A stretch of 64,000 bases of DNA from Cohnella endophytica (GTDB lineage Bacteria; Bacillota; Bacilli; Paenibacillales; Paenibacillaceae). The translations under genes and the position numbers were made by a program. The stretch spans positions 248,001 through 312,000 of the forward strand of contig NZ_RBZM01000001.1 in assembly GCF_003628305.1 (NCBI RefSeq). Reading direction: 5' to 3'. Shown here piece by piece: positions 36,383 to 45,537 of the stretch (position 1 is its first letter; the number at the start of each line of letters is the position of its first letter). The notes under the pieces are model-generated. The model was not told the DNA's origin. It saw only the letters and a program-made list of their open reading frames with translations, and did no database searches.

Positions 36383-38354
36383 ACAATTATCGATCGATAC
36401 GATCCGAACGTTATCGATCGATGCCATCAACGCCGCCAACTCCGGTCATCCGGGCTTGCCTATGGGAGCCGCGCCTATGGCATACGCCTTATGGTCCGCG
36501 CAATTAAATCACAATCCGGGTAACGCCAAGTGGTTTAACCGCGATCGTTTCGTTCTGTCCGCGGGTCATGGTTCCGCTTTGTTGTACAGCCTTCTGCATT
36601 TGTCCGGATATCGGGTGTCGATCGACGATTTGAAACAATTCCGCAAGCTGAACAGCTTAACGCCGGGTCATCCCGAATACGGTCACACGGACGGCGTGGA
36701 CGCGACGACGGGTCCGCTGGGACAAGGAATTGCGATGGCGGTCGGTATGGCGATGGCCGAAGCTCATCTTGCCTCGAAATACAATCAAGCCGGGTTCCCG
36801 GTCGTCGATCATCATACCTATGCGCTCGTCGGCGACGGCTGCTTAATGGAAGGTATTTCTTACGAAGCGATGTCCATGGCCGGACATATGAAATTGGGTA
36901 AATTAATCGTGTTGTACGATTCCAACGACATCTCGCTGGACGGAGCGCTTAACCTAAGCTTCGGCGAGAATATTCAGAAGCGCGCGGAATCGGCGAACTG
37001 GCAATATTTGCGGGTGGAAGACGGCAACGACATAACGAGCATCGGCGCAGCGATCGCGGCGGCCAAGAGCAACGATACGCAACCAACGATCATCGAGGTA
37101 CGCACGATTATCGGTTACGGTAGCAAGGCCGCGGGAACGAACAAAGTCCACGGAAATCCGCTCGGCAAAGACGAAGCCAAAGCAACCAAACAAGTGTATG
37201 GATGGCAGTACGAAGAAGAGTTTACCGTTCCGGCCGAGGTCAAGGCTCATTTCGAGCAACTTAAGCAAAATGGGGCGGCCAAAGAAGCGGAATGGAATCA
37301 ACTGATCGCTTCCTATACGGCTCAATATCCTTCGCAAGGTAAAGAACTCGCTCAAGTCATCGACGGTTCCGTATCGATCGACGCCGCCGACATCCTGACC
37401 TTCGACGCTTCCAAAACCATATCCACACGTGTAGCTAGCGGCGAAGCGATCAATCATTTCGTGAAAATCGTGCCTTCCATCTTCGGGGGCAGCGCGGATT
37501 TATCGCACTCGACGATGACGGATATTAAAGGCGAGCAAACCTTCGCGATCGAATCCTACTCCGGCCGCAACGTCTACTTCGGCGTACGCGAGCATGCGAT
37601 GGGCGCTGCCGGCAACGGCATGGCTTTGCATGGAGGAGTCAAATCGTTCGTCAGCACGTTTTTCGTATTCAGCGATTACTTGCGCCCGTCCATTCGACTG
37701 GCCGCGCTACAGAAGCTTCCTGTTATTTATGTCTTTACCCATGATTCCATTGCGGTCGGGGAAGACGGACCTACGCATGAGCCCGTGGAGCAATTGGCCG
37801 CGCTGCGCACGATCCCGGGTCTAACGGTCATCCGGCCGAGCGACGCCAATGAAACGGCAAGCGCTTGGGCCTATGCGCTGGAGCAAAAGGAAGGACCGGT
37901 AGCCCTTGTATTAAGCAGACAGAATCTGCCGATCTACGAAGCGACCAAAGCAAACAAGCAAGAAGTTGCCAAAGGAGCTTATGTCCTGACCGAAACGAAC
38001 GATCGGCCGGACGTCATTCTGATCGCTACAGGTTCCGAGGTTTCCTTGGCCGTCAACGCCAAAGCAGAGCTCGAACAGGATAATGTTTCCGTTCGCGTCG
38101 TGGCCATGCCGAGCAGAGAATTGTTCGATCGCCAGCCTCAGGACTATAAGTCGAGCGTGCTGCCCGATTCTGCGACGAAGCGCGTAGCCATCGAAGCCGG
38201 CATATCGTTAGGCTGGGAACGCTATACTGGACCGAATGGGAAAGTATTATCGATCGATACGTTCGGCGCTTCCGGACCGGGCGGAGAAGTTATGGCCCAC
38301 TTCGGATTTACCGTCGATCATGTCGTTAGTCTGACCAAACAACTATTGAAGTAA
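36360..38354 (+). CDS. tkt: Transketolase
   Basis: 664 residues. Thiamine diphosphate site with [15 protein letters not shown], pyrimidine domain with [15 protein letters not shown] and [15 protein letters not shown]. Moves two-carbon units between sugar phosphates. I start at the ATG at 36360, six bases after AAGGAG; the frame extends 15 codons upstream but only inside zwf. The overlap implies translational coupling. Confidence 0.97.
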   Translation: MPTTQTIEQLSIDTIRTLSIDAINAANSGHPGLPMGAAPMAYALWSAQLNHNPGNAKWFNRDRFVLSAGHGSALLYSLLHLSGYRVSIDDLKQFRKLNSLTPGHPEYGHTDGVDATTGPLGQGIAMAVGMAMAEAHLASKYNQAGFPVVDHHTYALVGDGCLMEGISYEAMSMAGHMKLGKLIVLYDSNDISLDGALNLSFGENIQKRAESANWQYLRVEDGNDITSIGAAIAAAKSNDTQPTIIEVRTIIGYGSKAAGTNKVHGNPLGKDEAKATKQVYGWQYEEEFTVPAEVKAHFEQLKQNGAAKEAEWNQLIASYTAQYPSQGKELAQVIDGSVSIDAADILTFDASKTISTRVASGEAINHFVKIVPSIFGGSADLSHSTMTDIKGEQTFAIESYSGRNVYFGVREHAMGAAGNGMALHGGVKSFVSTFFVFSDYLRPSIRLAALQKLPVIYVFTHDSIAVGEDGPTHEPVEQLAALRTIPGLTVIRPSDANETASAWAYALEQKEGPVALVLSRQNLPIYEATKANKQEVAKGAYVLTETNDRPDVILIATGSEVSLAVNAKAELEQDNVSVRVVAMPSRELFDRQPQDYKSSVLPDSATKRVAIEAGISLGWERYTGPNGKVLSIDTFGASGPGGEVMAHFGFTVDHVVSLTKQLLK

Positions 38355-38388
38355 CTCAAATTCAACCCATCAAACGGAGGTTATTCAC

Positions 38389-39054
38389 ATGAAATTTTTC
38401 ATCGATACCGCGAACCTGGTAGACATCAAAAAAGCTTATCAAATCGGCGTCTTGTCCGGCGTCACGACGAATCCTTCCTTGGTTGCCAAAGAAGGCGTCA
38501 AATTCGAAGACAGAATCGCGGAGATTTTGCGCGAAGTGCCCGAAGTCGAATCGGTTTCCGCCGAAGTTACTCCCGATGCGTTGACGGCTGAAGAAATGAT
38601 CGCGCAAGCGAACGAACTAATCAAGATTAACAATTTCGATAAAAACATTACGATCAAGCTACCGATGACGCTGGCCGGTTTGGAAGCTTGCCGTTATTTG
38701 TCTAAAAAAGGCGTAAAAACAAACGTAACGTTGATTTTCACGGTTAACCAAGCGCTGTTGGCCGCACGCGCAGGCGCTACCTATGTGTCTCCGTTCCTCG
38801 GCCGCTTGGACGACATTTCCGAAGACGGAGTTTTGTTGGTTTCCAAAATCGCCGAGCTTTTCCGTACGCATAACCTCGAAGCGCAGATCATCGCAGCTTC
38901 GGTCCGTCATCCGGATCACGTGACTCGCGTAGCGATGGCAGGCGCGCATATCGCCACGATTCCTTTCTCGGTCATCGAGCAAATCTCCAAGCATCCCCTG
39001 ACGGATCAAGGCATGGAGAAATTCGCGGCAGATTGGAAAAAAGCGGTACAATAA
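38389..39054 (+). CDS. tal: Transaldolase (small, FSA/TalC type)
   Basis: 221 residues. Starts [10 protein letters not shown] and has GVTTNPSL, the Schiff-base lysine region TIKLPMT and FLGRLDD, typical of the small transaldolase/fructose-6-phosphate aldolase family that forms a ring-shaped oligomer. ACGGAGG precedes the ATG. In this operon it is most simply the transaldolase of the non-oxidative branch; an aldolase activity cannot be excluded by eye. Confidence 0.94.
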   Translation: MKFFIDTANLVDIKKAYQIGVLSGVTTNPSLVAKEGVKFEDRIAEILREVPEVESVSAEVTPDALTAEEMIAQANELIKINNFDKNITIKLPMTLAGLEACRYLSKKGVKTNVTLIFTVNQALLAARAGATYVSPFLGRLDDISEDGVLLVSKIAELFRTHNLEAQIIAASVRHPDHVTRVAMAGAHIATIPFSVIEQISKHPLTDQGMEKFAADWKKAVQ

Positions 39055-39089
39055 AGAGATAAGCCGGAGAGGATAGGGTGGAACCTACT

Positions 39090-40499
39090 ATGAGCAAACA
39101 ACAAATCGGCGTGGTCGGCTTGGCCGTCATGGGGAAGAACCTTGCATTGAACATCGAGAGCAAAGGATTCTCGGTTGCCGTATACAATCGTTCGCCGGAA
39201 AAAACGAATGAACTGTTGGAGGAAGCGAAAGGAAAAAACTTCGTTGGCGCTTACAGCGTCGAACAATTCGTCCAATCGCTCGAAACTCCGCGTAAAATAT
39301 TGATTATGGTCAAAGCGGGACAACCGACGGACGATACGATTAATCAGCTCGTACCGTACCTAGATCAAGGGGATATTCTGATCGACGGCGGCAACGCGTA
39401 TTTCCCCGACACGCAAAGAAGAAACAAAGACTTGCAAGCTCAAGGCTTCCGCTTTATCGGAGCGGGCGTGTCGGGCGGAGAAGAGGGAGCTCTTAACGGT
39501 CCCGCGATCATGCCAGGCGGACAGAAGAGCGCGTATGAATTGGTGGAGCCTATCTTGACCGCGATCTCGGCCAAGGTAAACGGAGATCCGTGCTCAACCT
39601 ATATCGGAGAAGACGGCGCCGGCCATTACGTCAAAATGGTGCACAACGGTATCGAATACGGCGATATGCAGCTTATCGGCGAAGCCTATCACTTGTTAAA
39701 GGATGTTTTGCGCTTAAACACCGACGACTTGCATGAGATTTTCACCGAATGGAACAACGGCGAGCTGGACAGCTATCTGATCGAGATTACGGCGGATATT
39801 TTCGCGAAGACCGATCCGGAGACGGGCAAACCGATGGTGGATGTCATTCTGGATTCGGCCGGGCAAAAAGGAACAGGGAAATGGACGAGTCAAAGCGCGC
39901 TCGATTTGGGAGTTCCTTTGTCCATTATTACCGAATCGGTATTCGCTCGGTTTATTTCCGCGATGAAAGAGGAGCGCGTGGCCGCAAGCAAGAAGCTGTC
40001 CGGTCCTGAGGCATCCGGCTATGACGGAGATGCCCGCGAATTCGTTGAGGCCGTTCGCAAAGCCTTGTATGCCAGCAAGATCGCTTCTTACGCCCAAGGC
40101 TTCGCTCAGATGAGAGCTGCGTCCGACGCGTACGGCTGGGATCTCAATTACGGCGGTATCGCGATGATCTTCCGCGGAGGCTGTATCATTCGCGCAAGAT
40201 TCCTGCAAAATATCAAGGATGCTTACGACCGCGATCCGGCTCTTACGAACCTGCTGATGGACGATTACTTCAGCGAAGTCGTCGGCAATTATCAGGAAGC
40301 TTGGAGAAAAGTCATCGCGATCGCCGTAACCCGGGGAATTCCCGTTCCCGCGTTCGCTTCCGCATTGGCATACTACGACAGCTATCGCACGGAACGTCTG
40401 CCTGCGAACTTGCTGCAAGCGCAGAGAGATTATTTCGGAGCGCATACGTTCGAGCGGTTGGATCGGAAGGGAAGCTTCCACTTTCAGTGGATGGAATAA
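39090..40499 (+). CDS. gnd: 6-phosphogluconate dehydrogenase (decarboxylating)
   Basis: 469 residues. Cofactor motif [15 protein letters not shown], substrate site GVSGGEEGA and catalytic region [16 protein letters not shown]. Converts 6-phosphogluconate to ribulose-5-phosphate, CO2 and NADPH. The ATG at 39090 matches the family start; a GTG at 39078 with GGAGAGG five bases ahead would add four residues. Last gene of the operon. Confidence 0.97.
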   Translation: MSKQQIGVVGLAVMGKNLALNIESKGFSVAVYNRSPEKTNELLEEAKGKNFVGAYSVEQFVQSLETPRKILIMVKAGQPTDDTINQLVPYLDQGDILIDGGNAYFPDTQRRNKDLQAQGFRFIGAGVSGGEEGALNGPAIMPGGQKSAYELVEPILTAISAKVNGDPCSTYIGEDGAGHYVKMVHNGIEYGDMQLIGEAYHLLKDVLRLNTDDLHEIFTEWNNGELDSYLIEITADIFAKTDPETGKPMVDVILDSAGQKGTGKWTSQSALDLGVPLSIITESVFARFISAMKEERVAASKKLSGPEASGYDGDAREFVEAVRKALYASKIASYAQGFAQMRAASDAYGWDLNYGGIAMIFRGGCIIRARFLQNIKDAYDRDPALTNLLMDDYFSEVVGNYQEAWRKVIAIAVTRGIPVPAFASALAYYDSYRTERLPANLLQAQRDYFGAHTFERLDRKGSFHFQWME

Positions 40500-40520
40500 A
40501 TTCCTTACTTAAATAAGTAT

Positions 40521-40552
40521 AAGCACGCTGCCCTCATGGGCGGCGTGCTTTG
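40521..40552. terminator. Terminator after gnd
   Basis: AAGCACGCTGCCC pairs with GGGCGGCGTGCTT around TCAT; faces the convergent NAD-binding gene. Confidence 0.85.
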
Positions 40553-40581
40553 TTAATACGTACGGATGTGCGAGGCAGAAC

Positions 40582-41202
40582 CTAGTAGCTGATCCCGACG
40601 CGAGCGCTTATGAATTCCTTGTTGCGTAACTGATGAAAGGCGAATTCCGCCGTATCCGCAACGGAGATGCTCTCCCCGCCGACAGGTAAGCGATCGCGTT
40701 CGATCCGGTAATTGCCCGTATAGGGACCATCCGGCAAGTATGTCGGACATACGATCGTCCAGTCCAAGCCGGATTGCGCGATCTCCTCGTAAAACCGATG
40801 ATGTTCCATTGCCGATCTCGTCATCTTGCGGCGAGATTCGGACGATTCATAACGAAGTCGACCAGGCTCCGCGCGGCTGTCGAGAATGCCGGCCGTTCCG
40901 ATCGAAATCAATCTTTTAATGCCATTAACTTTCATCGCCTTCACGAGTAACGGCGCAGTTACCGACAAAACGTTTCCCCCGTCCGTGCTCAGGGCGCTTA
41001 TTACGGCTTCCGCGCCTTCGGAAGCTTGAACGAGATGCCGAAGGTCGGTCGCGTCTCCCTTGAGCCATGTAAATCTATCGTTAACGGCATTAATTTTGTT
41101 AGGATCCCGAACAAGGGCACGCATCCGATGATCGTCGGCTAACGCAAGCTTAAGCCATTCCTGTCCGATGCGGCCGGTAGCGCCCAATACGCAAATCAAC
41201 AT
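40582..41202 (-). CDS. NAD(P)-binding (NmrA/SDR-a type) protein
   Basis: 206 residues. Dinucleotide-binding start MLICVLGATGRIGQEWL, then ALVRDPNKI, a pattern of atypical SDR proteins such as flavin reductases and NAD(P)H-sensing proteins. No YxxxK catalytic pair is obvious. Start at 41202 because GGAGG lies five bases before; ten further in-frame codons upstream lack support. Transcribed alone and convergent with gnd. Function not known. Confidence 0.85.
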   Translation of the reverse strand: MLICVLGATGRIGQEWLKLALADDHRMRALVRDPNKINAVNDRFTWLKGDATDLRHLVQASEGAEAVISALSTDGGNVLSVTAPLLVKAMKVNGIKRLISIGTAGILDSRAEPGRLRYESSESRRKMTRSAMEHHRFYEEIAQSGLDWTIVCPTYLPDGPYTGNYRIERDRLPVGGESISVADTAEFAFHQLRNKEFISARVGISY

Positions 41203-41321
41203 GGTTACCTCCGATTGAAATAACAAATTCATTTACTTCTTCATAGTATAGCGAAAAATAGCGCGACAACGACGACAATCGAAGTTACACTCAAGATTCG
41301 CTAATTATTTAAATAAAATGC

Positions 41322-41350
41322 TTTACCGCGCTGTCGCGATTTGATAATAT
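41322..41350 (+). promoter_or_regulatory. Promoter candidate for T-box transcript
   Basis: TTTACC, 17-base spacer, TAATAT; transcription would start near 41357, just before the T-box stem I. Confidence 0.45.
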
Positions 41351-41356
41351 TATCGC

Positions 41357-41652
41357 AATGATGAAATGCGACGAAGAGACGAGTAAATAAAGGTCATTCT
41401 TTCACAGAGAGCTCCGACGGCTGAAAAGGAGCAAAGAATTCTTTATTGAACAAAGACTCCGAGCAGCGCGTCGGAACCTCTATACGAGGGGGTGGCGCGA
41501 CAGGAGCTCCTGTTACAGAGCTAGAGTATAAGCATGGCTAGGTTATGCCGTACTCGAAGAGGCGAAAAGGGAGACCTGTTCGCAAACTGGGGTGGTACCG
41601 CGAGCCAACAATCTCGTCCCTAAGACAATCGTCTTGGGGGTGGGATTTTTTT
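41357..41652 (+). ncRNA. T-box leader, probably lysine-responsive, in front of asd
   Basis: Stem I carries AGTA (41389-41392) opposite GAA in the specifier loop, the AGAGAGC distal motif and the GGCTGAAA block. The T-box sequence TGGGGTGGTACCGCG is at 41588-41602 and contains the tRNA acceptor-binding bulge. A terminator stem (CCCTAAGAC with GTCTTGGGG, then seven T) ends at about 41652. Following the usual GAA-N-codon-purine layout, the specifier is AAA at 41452-41454, a lysine codon. Uncharged tRNA-Lys would then switch on the downstream gene. The T-box is clear; the codon is read by eye. Confidence 0.92.
41610..41652 (+). terminator. T-box terminator hairpin
   Basis: Stem around AAGAC-AATC-GTCTT extended by CCC/GGG pairs, then TTTTTTT. 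It competes with the antiterminator that includes the T-box sequence. Confidence 0.88.
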
Positions 41653-41725
41653 GTTACCGAAGCTTGCATGTAATAGAGGAATACACTACATTAAACCATT
41701 ACAATTCGAAAGGATTTGAATACGG

Positions 41726-42811
41726 ATGACGGAAAAATTGAAGGCAGGAATCGTTGGTGGAACGGGAATGGTCGGGCAGCGCTTTGTCGAGTTACTCGAT
41801 GGACATCCTTGGTTTGAGGTGACGGCTATCGCGGCCAGCGCCGGATCGGCAGGGAAAACCTACGAGGAATCGGTGCAAGGCAGATGGAAATTGACTAGCC
41901 CGATCCCGGAAAACGTAAAAAAGATCGTCGTTCAAGACGCGTCGAAGGTTGAAGAAGTCGCCGCTTCCGTCGATTTTATTTTCTGCGCGGTCGATATGAA
42001 GAAGAACGAGATTCAAGCGTTGGAAGAAGCCTACGCCAAGACCGGTACGCCCGTGATCTCGAACAACTCGGCTCATCGTTGGACGCCCGATGTCCCGATG
42101 GTCATTCCTGAAGTAAATCCGGGGCATATCGATGTTATCGCCGCCCAAAGAAAACGTCTTGGAACCTCGACCGGTTTCATCGCGGTTAAACCTAACTGTT
42201 CTATCCAAAGCTACGTGCCGATGCTTAACGCCTTGCTCGATTACAAACCGACCAAAGTAGTCGCTTCGACGTATCAGGCGATTTCCGGAGCCGGCAAAAA
42301 TTTCTCCGATTGGCCCGAAATGCTCGATAACGTCATTCCATACATCGGCGGGGAAGAAGAGAAGAGCGAACAGGAGCCGTTACGAATCTGGGGCAGCATC
42401 GTGAACGATCAAATCGTGAAAACCAGCGCGCCGCTCATTACGACGCAATGCATTCGCGTTCCGGTCCTGGATGGACATCTGGCAACCGTCTTCGCTTCGT
42501 TCGAGAACAAACCTTCGAAAGATGAAATTCTCGATCGCTGGCGCCAATTCAAAGGCCGTCCGCAAGAGCTTGGCTTGCCTAGCGCGCCAAAGCAATTCAT
42601 CACCTATTTCGAGGAAGAAAACAGACCTCAGACCAGGCTGGATCGCGATATCGAGCGTGGCATGGGCGTGTCGGCCGGACGATTACGCGAAGATACGATT
42701 TACGATTTCAAATTCGTCGGACTTTCGCATAATACGTTGCGCGGAGCGGCGGGCGGTGCCGTCCTCATCGCCGAATTGCTGAAAGCGGAAGGTTACATCC
42801 AAGCCAAGTAA
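41726..42811 (+). CDS. asd: Aspartate-semialdehyde dehydrogenase, archaeal/fungal type
   Basis: 361 residues. Cofactor motif VGGTGMVGQRF; catalytic Cys in KPNCSIQSY; GAGKNFSDWPEM and HNTLRGAAGGAV. The length and motifs are those of the archaeal/fungal family (as in Methanocaldococcus and yeast Hom2), not the usual Bacillus class. Reduces aspartyl phosphate to aspartate semialdehyde, the branch point to lysine/diaminopimelate, threonine and methionine. Controlled by the T-box leader 74 bases upstream. The genome probably holds a second, conventional asd. Confidence 0.92.
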   Translation: MTEKLKAGIVGGTGMVGQRFVELLDGHPWFEVTAIAASAGSAGKTYEESVQGRWKLTSPIPENVKKIVVQDASKVEEVAASVDFIFCAVDMKKNEIQALEEAYAKTGTPVISNNSAHRWTPDVPMVIPEVNPGHIDVIAAQRKRLGTSTGFIAVKPNCSIQSYVPMLNALLDYKPTKVVASTYQAISGAGKNFSDWPEMLDNVIPYIGGEEEKSEQEPLRIWGSIVNDQIVKTSAPLITTQCIRVPVLDGHLATVFASFENKPSKDEILDRWRQFKGRPQELGLPSAPKQFITYFEEENRPQTRLDRDIERGMGVSAGRLREDTIYDFKFVGLSHNTLRGAAGGAVLIAELLKAEGYIQAK

Positions 42812-43084
42812 GCAATTTTGGTTCTACTGCTCCAATTTTGACGACGCTTCACGGATCATCATGAATAATTTCGGAGCGGATTACGCACAATAGTTTGGAC
42901 GGTGTAAGAGAGGTGTGGTTCCATTGGACCAATTGGTGCAAGGGCTGCTGGAGGAACTTGTCTAATCACTTAGCCTAGGAAGCGAGGGGTTGTGCCGCAG
43001 AGTATCTCTGAACACAAGAGTACCCAAGTGATCCATTATAGCGAAGTGTGATGTCTAAGACTCAACAATCAACCACCGTCGAGA
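42812..43084 (+). other. Intergenic region with RNA-like structure and a tiny leader-like frame
   Basis: No conventional gene. A possible -35 TTGACG is at 42838. Paired segments ATCACTT (42965-42971) and AAGTGAT (43025-43031) could enclose a 53-base structured loop. A 13-codon frame sits at 42924-42965, and a strong terminator closes the region at 43085-43114. Together these look like a short untranslated or leader RNA, but I recognise no known class. Confidence 0.35.
42924..42965 (+). CDS. Possible 13-residue leader peptide
   Basis: TTG-start frame encoding MDQLVQGLLEELV, eight bases after AGAGAGGTG. Rich in Leu and Val codons, the style of an attenuation leader, yet no amino-acid biosynthesis gene follows. 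Could be chance. Confidence 0.25.
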   Translation: MDQLVQGLLEELV

Positions 43085-43114
43085 GAAGGAGCCTGTCATG
43101 GGCTCCTTCTTTTC
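43085..43114 (+). terminator. Terminator closing the intergenic RNA-like region
   Basis: GAAGGAGCC and GGCTCCTTC form a nine-pair stem around TGTCATG, followed by TTTT. Confidence 0.85.
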
Positions 43115-43190
43115 GTTTAAATCAATCGTCCGAAATTTTCCCGACGAAGTACCCCCTCAAAATACGAAATCACATCGAATATTATAAATA

Positions 43191-43196
43191 TATAAT
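43191..43196 (+). promoter_or_regulatory. -10 box candidate
   Basis: TATAAT in an A/T-rich stretch, 33 bases before the next small gene; no clear -35. Confidence 0.4.
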
Positions 43197-43228
43197 GTGA
43201 GCTGGAATGCTAGAGAGGTAGGGAAATT

Positions 43229-43465
43229 ATGAATAATGCTGTGAAAAAAATTCATTACATAAACGAGAACGAAGACTTTAACATAATGGCTGCATATCAA
43301 ATGAGAATAGCTGAGAACCAAAAATTGCTTGATGAGATCCACCGATTAAATGGCAAACTCAACGATTTGAGTTTTGAATTAATAAAAGCACAAGATGATG
43401 CAAACAATTACCGCGATATGTATCATGCGCTTCGTCAGGGGAATTATTTACTCATCCCTAAGTGA
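43229..43465 (+). CDS. Small coiled-coil protein of unknown function
   Basis: 78 residues. Soluble, with a heptad-like stretch from about residue 25 to 65 (AENQKLLDEIHRLNGKLNDL) predicting a coiled coil. AGAGAGGTAGGGA precedes the ATG. No recognised family. Its A/T-rich codons differ from the flanking metabolic genes, as do those of the next small gene, which may mark an acquired patch. Confidence 0.6.
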   Translation: MNNAVKKIHYINENEDFNIMAAYQMRIAENQKLLDEIHRLNGKLNDLSFELIKAQDDANNYRDMYHALRQGNYLLIPK

Positions 43466-43550
43466 GGGGCGTATTTTACCCTTCGATCATCACTCTGAAA
43501 TTGTGATATGATTGCTATAATTTAACATATTGTGGCGGCGAGGGGTTTGT

Positions 43551-43964
43551 ATGAAAAAGTATTCGCTTCTGAGTTTTCTTACGATATTCCTGTTATCAGG
43601 ATGTGCTTCCGAGGAACTCCCGTTAAAAATGGAAGTAAGTAATATTGAAGTTTATTCTCTATCGGTAGATCGAGAAAAGACTTATATTTTAACCATTTCC
43701 GATCCCAACGCAATCAATGGGATTGTTTCCGAACTAAATAAATTAACCAAGACCAACTTTAATGATCCGGAGCGCGGAGGAAACAGATATGAAATTCAAT
43801 TTAGGAATGAAAAGGAGGAAAAGGTATTTGAATATAATGATTTAGTTGAATTCGGCGGAAAAATATATACGGAAGAATCGGCGGATAAAGGGAAAGTTTG
43901 GTCTGTAACCGACAATATGTCACGTAAATTGCTCGGCGATAATAGAAAACCGCTAGAGTCTTGA
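43551..43964 (+). CDS. Small lipoprotein of unknown function
   Basis: 137 residues. Signal peptide with lipobox LLSGC (Cys at about 18), so anchored to the outer face of the membrane. The mature part is a mixed alpha/beta domain (about 22-125) with no known motif. ATG at 43551 chosen because GAGGGG lies six bases before it. A/T-rich like its neighbour. Confidence 0.7.
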   Translation: MKKYSLLSFLTIFLLSGCASEELPLKMEVSNIEVYSLSVDREKTYILTISDPNAINGIVSELNKLTKTNFNDPERGGNRYEIQFRNEKEEKVFEYNDLVEFGGKIYTEESADKGKVWSVTDNMSRKLLGDNRKPLES

Positions 43965-44019
43965 AATCATACACTAAAAAGGAGCATGTGGAGGACAAAA
44001 ACAACATACATGCATTCAG

Positions 44020-44043
44020 GTCCGCGTGGAGCGCGGATTTTTT
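44020..44043 (+). terminator. Terminator after small lipoprotein gene
   Basis: TCCGCG-TGGAG-CGCGGA followed by seven T residues. Confidence 0.8.
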
Positions 44044-44190
44044 TAGTTTGTGGATGTGAGTTCTTGTTGTTCGCTCAAGATAAGAACTTGAACTCTAATC
44101 TTAATACAATCGTAATAATTTGCTTAGAGAATCGTAAGCAGTTTAGCTTACTCTGCATTTGCAAGATAAATAATATGGAGTGTGATAACG

Positions 44191-44751
44191 ATGATTAGAG
44201 GAACAAAAGGCAAGATGTTCATTCTGCTGGCAGCACTTGTACTATCGTTAACCTTCGCCGGATTGGCGAGCGCGGCCACGCCCAAGACGATCAAGAAAGA
44301 TGGCATGGAACTTGTTCACCTGAGACAAGCCGCAGATATGTATGGCTACAGCGTGAAATGGGATGCCAAGGAAAAGTCTGTAACATTGATTTACTCGGGC
44401 AAAATGATGGATGACAAGATGATGGACAACAAGATGATGGACAACAAGATGACGGACAACAAGATGACGGACAACAAGATGACGGATGACAAGATGACGG
44501 ATGACAAGATGATGGACAACAAGATGACGGATAACAAGATGACGGACAACAAGATGACGGACAACAAGATGATGGACAATAGTATGAAGCAAGGTGGAAA
44601 AACCATTAAATTATGGATCGGGTCAAAAAAGATCACGGTGGATGGCAATCAGGTTAAACTGGATTCAGCTCCTGTGCTTTATCGCAATAATACCTACGTT
44701 ACCGCGGCATTGGTAACGAAATATTTGAAGCCGGCTTCGATGATGGAATGA
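44191..44751 (+). CDS. Secreted stalk-domain protein with Met-rich pentapeptide repeats
   Basis: 186 residues. Signal peptide to about residue 28 (ASA-ATP). The flanks form a copper amine oxidase N-terminal (stalk) domain: first half with LRQAADMYGYSVKWDAKEKSVTL, second half with KTIKLWIGSKKITVDGNQV. Between them, residues 71-130 are twelve pentads of the form K-M-(M/T)-D-(N/D), with 17 methionines in 60 residues. Methionine-rich acidic repeats could bind copper or absorb oxidants. The downstream thiol-redox and methionine sulfoxide reductase genes favour an oxidant sink; this is inference. GGAG precedes the ATG at 44191 by ten bases; a GTG at 44182 is too close to it. Confidence 0.8.
   Translation: MIRGTKGKMFILLAALVLSLTFAGLASAATPKTIKKDGMELVHLRQAADMYGYSVKWDAKEKSVTLIYSGKMMDDKMMDNKMMDNKMTDNKMTDNKMTDDKMTDDKMMDNKMTDNKMTDNKMTDNKMMDNSMKQGGKTIKLWIGSKKITVDGNQVKLDSAPVLYRNNTYVTAALVTKYLKPASMME
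44401..44580 (+). repeat. 15-base tandem repeat, 12 copies, in frame
   Basis: Unit AAGATGAYGGACAAC with small variants. Copy changes add or remove whole pentads. Two alleles of the unit (ATGATG and ATGACG) alternate in blocks, a trace of recent expansion. Confidence 0.95.
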
Positions 44752-44786
44752 AGATACCGCCGAGCCGAGCGATCTTATTATGGTAT

Positions 44787-44803
44787 GATCAAGTTACTTG
44801 ATC
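44787..44803. promoter_or_regulatory. Palindrome upstream of response regulator
   Basis: GATCAAGT-T-ACTTGATC, 8+1+8, located 27 bases before the regulator start. No T run follows, so an operator is more likely than a terminator. Confidence 0.45.
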
Positions 44804-44829
44804 TTATCGGATGTTAGGAGTGGGGCGGA

Positions 44830-45537
44830 TTGAACGAGCGCGTACTGGTCGCTGATGACGATACGAATATTACGGATGTATGCCGCAGATATCTGGAACG
44901 AGAAGGATATCTCGTTATGACCGCAAGTGACGGCTTGGAAGCGCTGGAACTATGGTCCAACGAAAAGCCGGACTTGATCGTGCTCGACCTCATGATGCCC
45001 CATAAAGACGGTTGGCAAGTGTGCAAGGAGATCCGTCAAGCAGAAGATATACCGATCATCATGCTGACCGCGCGCGGAGAAGAACAGGATCGGTTGATGG
45101 GGCTGACATTGGGCGCGGATGATTATCTGACGAAGCCCTTCAGTCCAAGGGAGCTCGTTCTTCGCGTAAGGGCCATTTTGCGCAGGGTACGGCACATTCA
45201 ACCTGCCCCTAGCGCTGCTTCCGAACTCACGATCAAATACGAGGATATTACCATTCACGTTGGCAAACGTAGAGTTGAAGTACGTGGGCAGGCGATTGAC
45301 TTAACGGTTACGGAATTCGAAATGCTGCATTTGCTAGCGAGCCATCCGGATCAAGTATTCTCCCGAAGTCAGATTCTGAGCAAGCTGTGGGATTTCAGCT
45401 ATGAGGGAGATACGACCACAGTGACCGTGCATATTCGCAGATTGAGAGAAAAAATCGAGCCGAATCCCTCGGAACCTAAATATATCAAGACGGTCTGGGG
45501 CATTGGCTATAAGTTTGCGGGTGAAGCCAACCCATGA
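44830..45537 (+). CDS. OmpR-family response regulator of the Msr cluster
   Basis: 235 residues. Receiver with VADDDTNI, phospho-acceptor Asp in LIVLDLMMPHKDG and Lys in LTKPFSP; winged-helix DNA-binding domain to the C-terminus (WGIGYKFAG). TTG start, GGAG nine bases upstream. Overlaps the kinase gene by four bases (ATGA). Probably controls the Met-rich protein and the downstream repair genes. Confidence 0.93.
   Translation: MNERVLVADDDTNITDVCRRYLEREGYLVMTASDGLEALELWSNEKPDLIVLDLMMPHKDGWQVCKEIRQAEDIPIIMLTARGEEQDRLMGLTLGADDYLTKPFSPRELVLRVRAILRRVRHIQPAPSAASELTIKYEDITIHVGKRRVEVRGQAIDLTVTEFEMLHLLASHPDQVFSRSQILSKLWDFSYEGDTTTVTVHIRRLREKIEPNPSEPKYIKTVWGIGYKFAGEANP

Noticed and set aside
39714..40481. 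255-codon minus-strand frame opposite gnd
   Set aside because: Shadow of 6-phosphogluconate dehydrogenase coding sequence.
44248..44648. Minus-strand frames with His-Leu-Val or Ile-Leu-Leu repeats opposite the Met-rich gene
   Set aside because: Direct shadow of the 15-base repeat array; the plus strand has signal peptide, start site and domain similarity.
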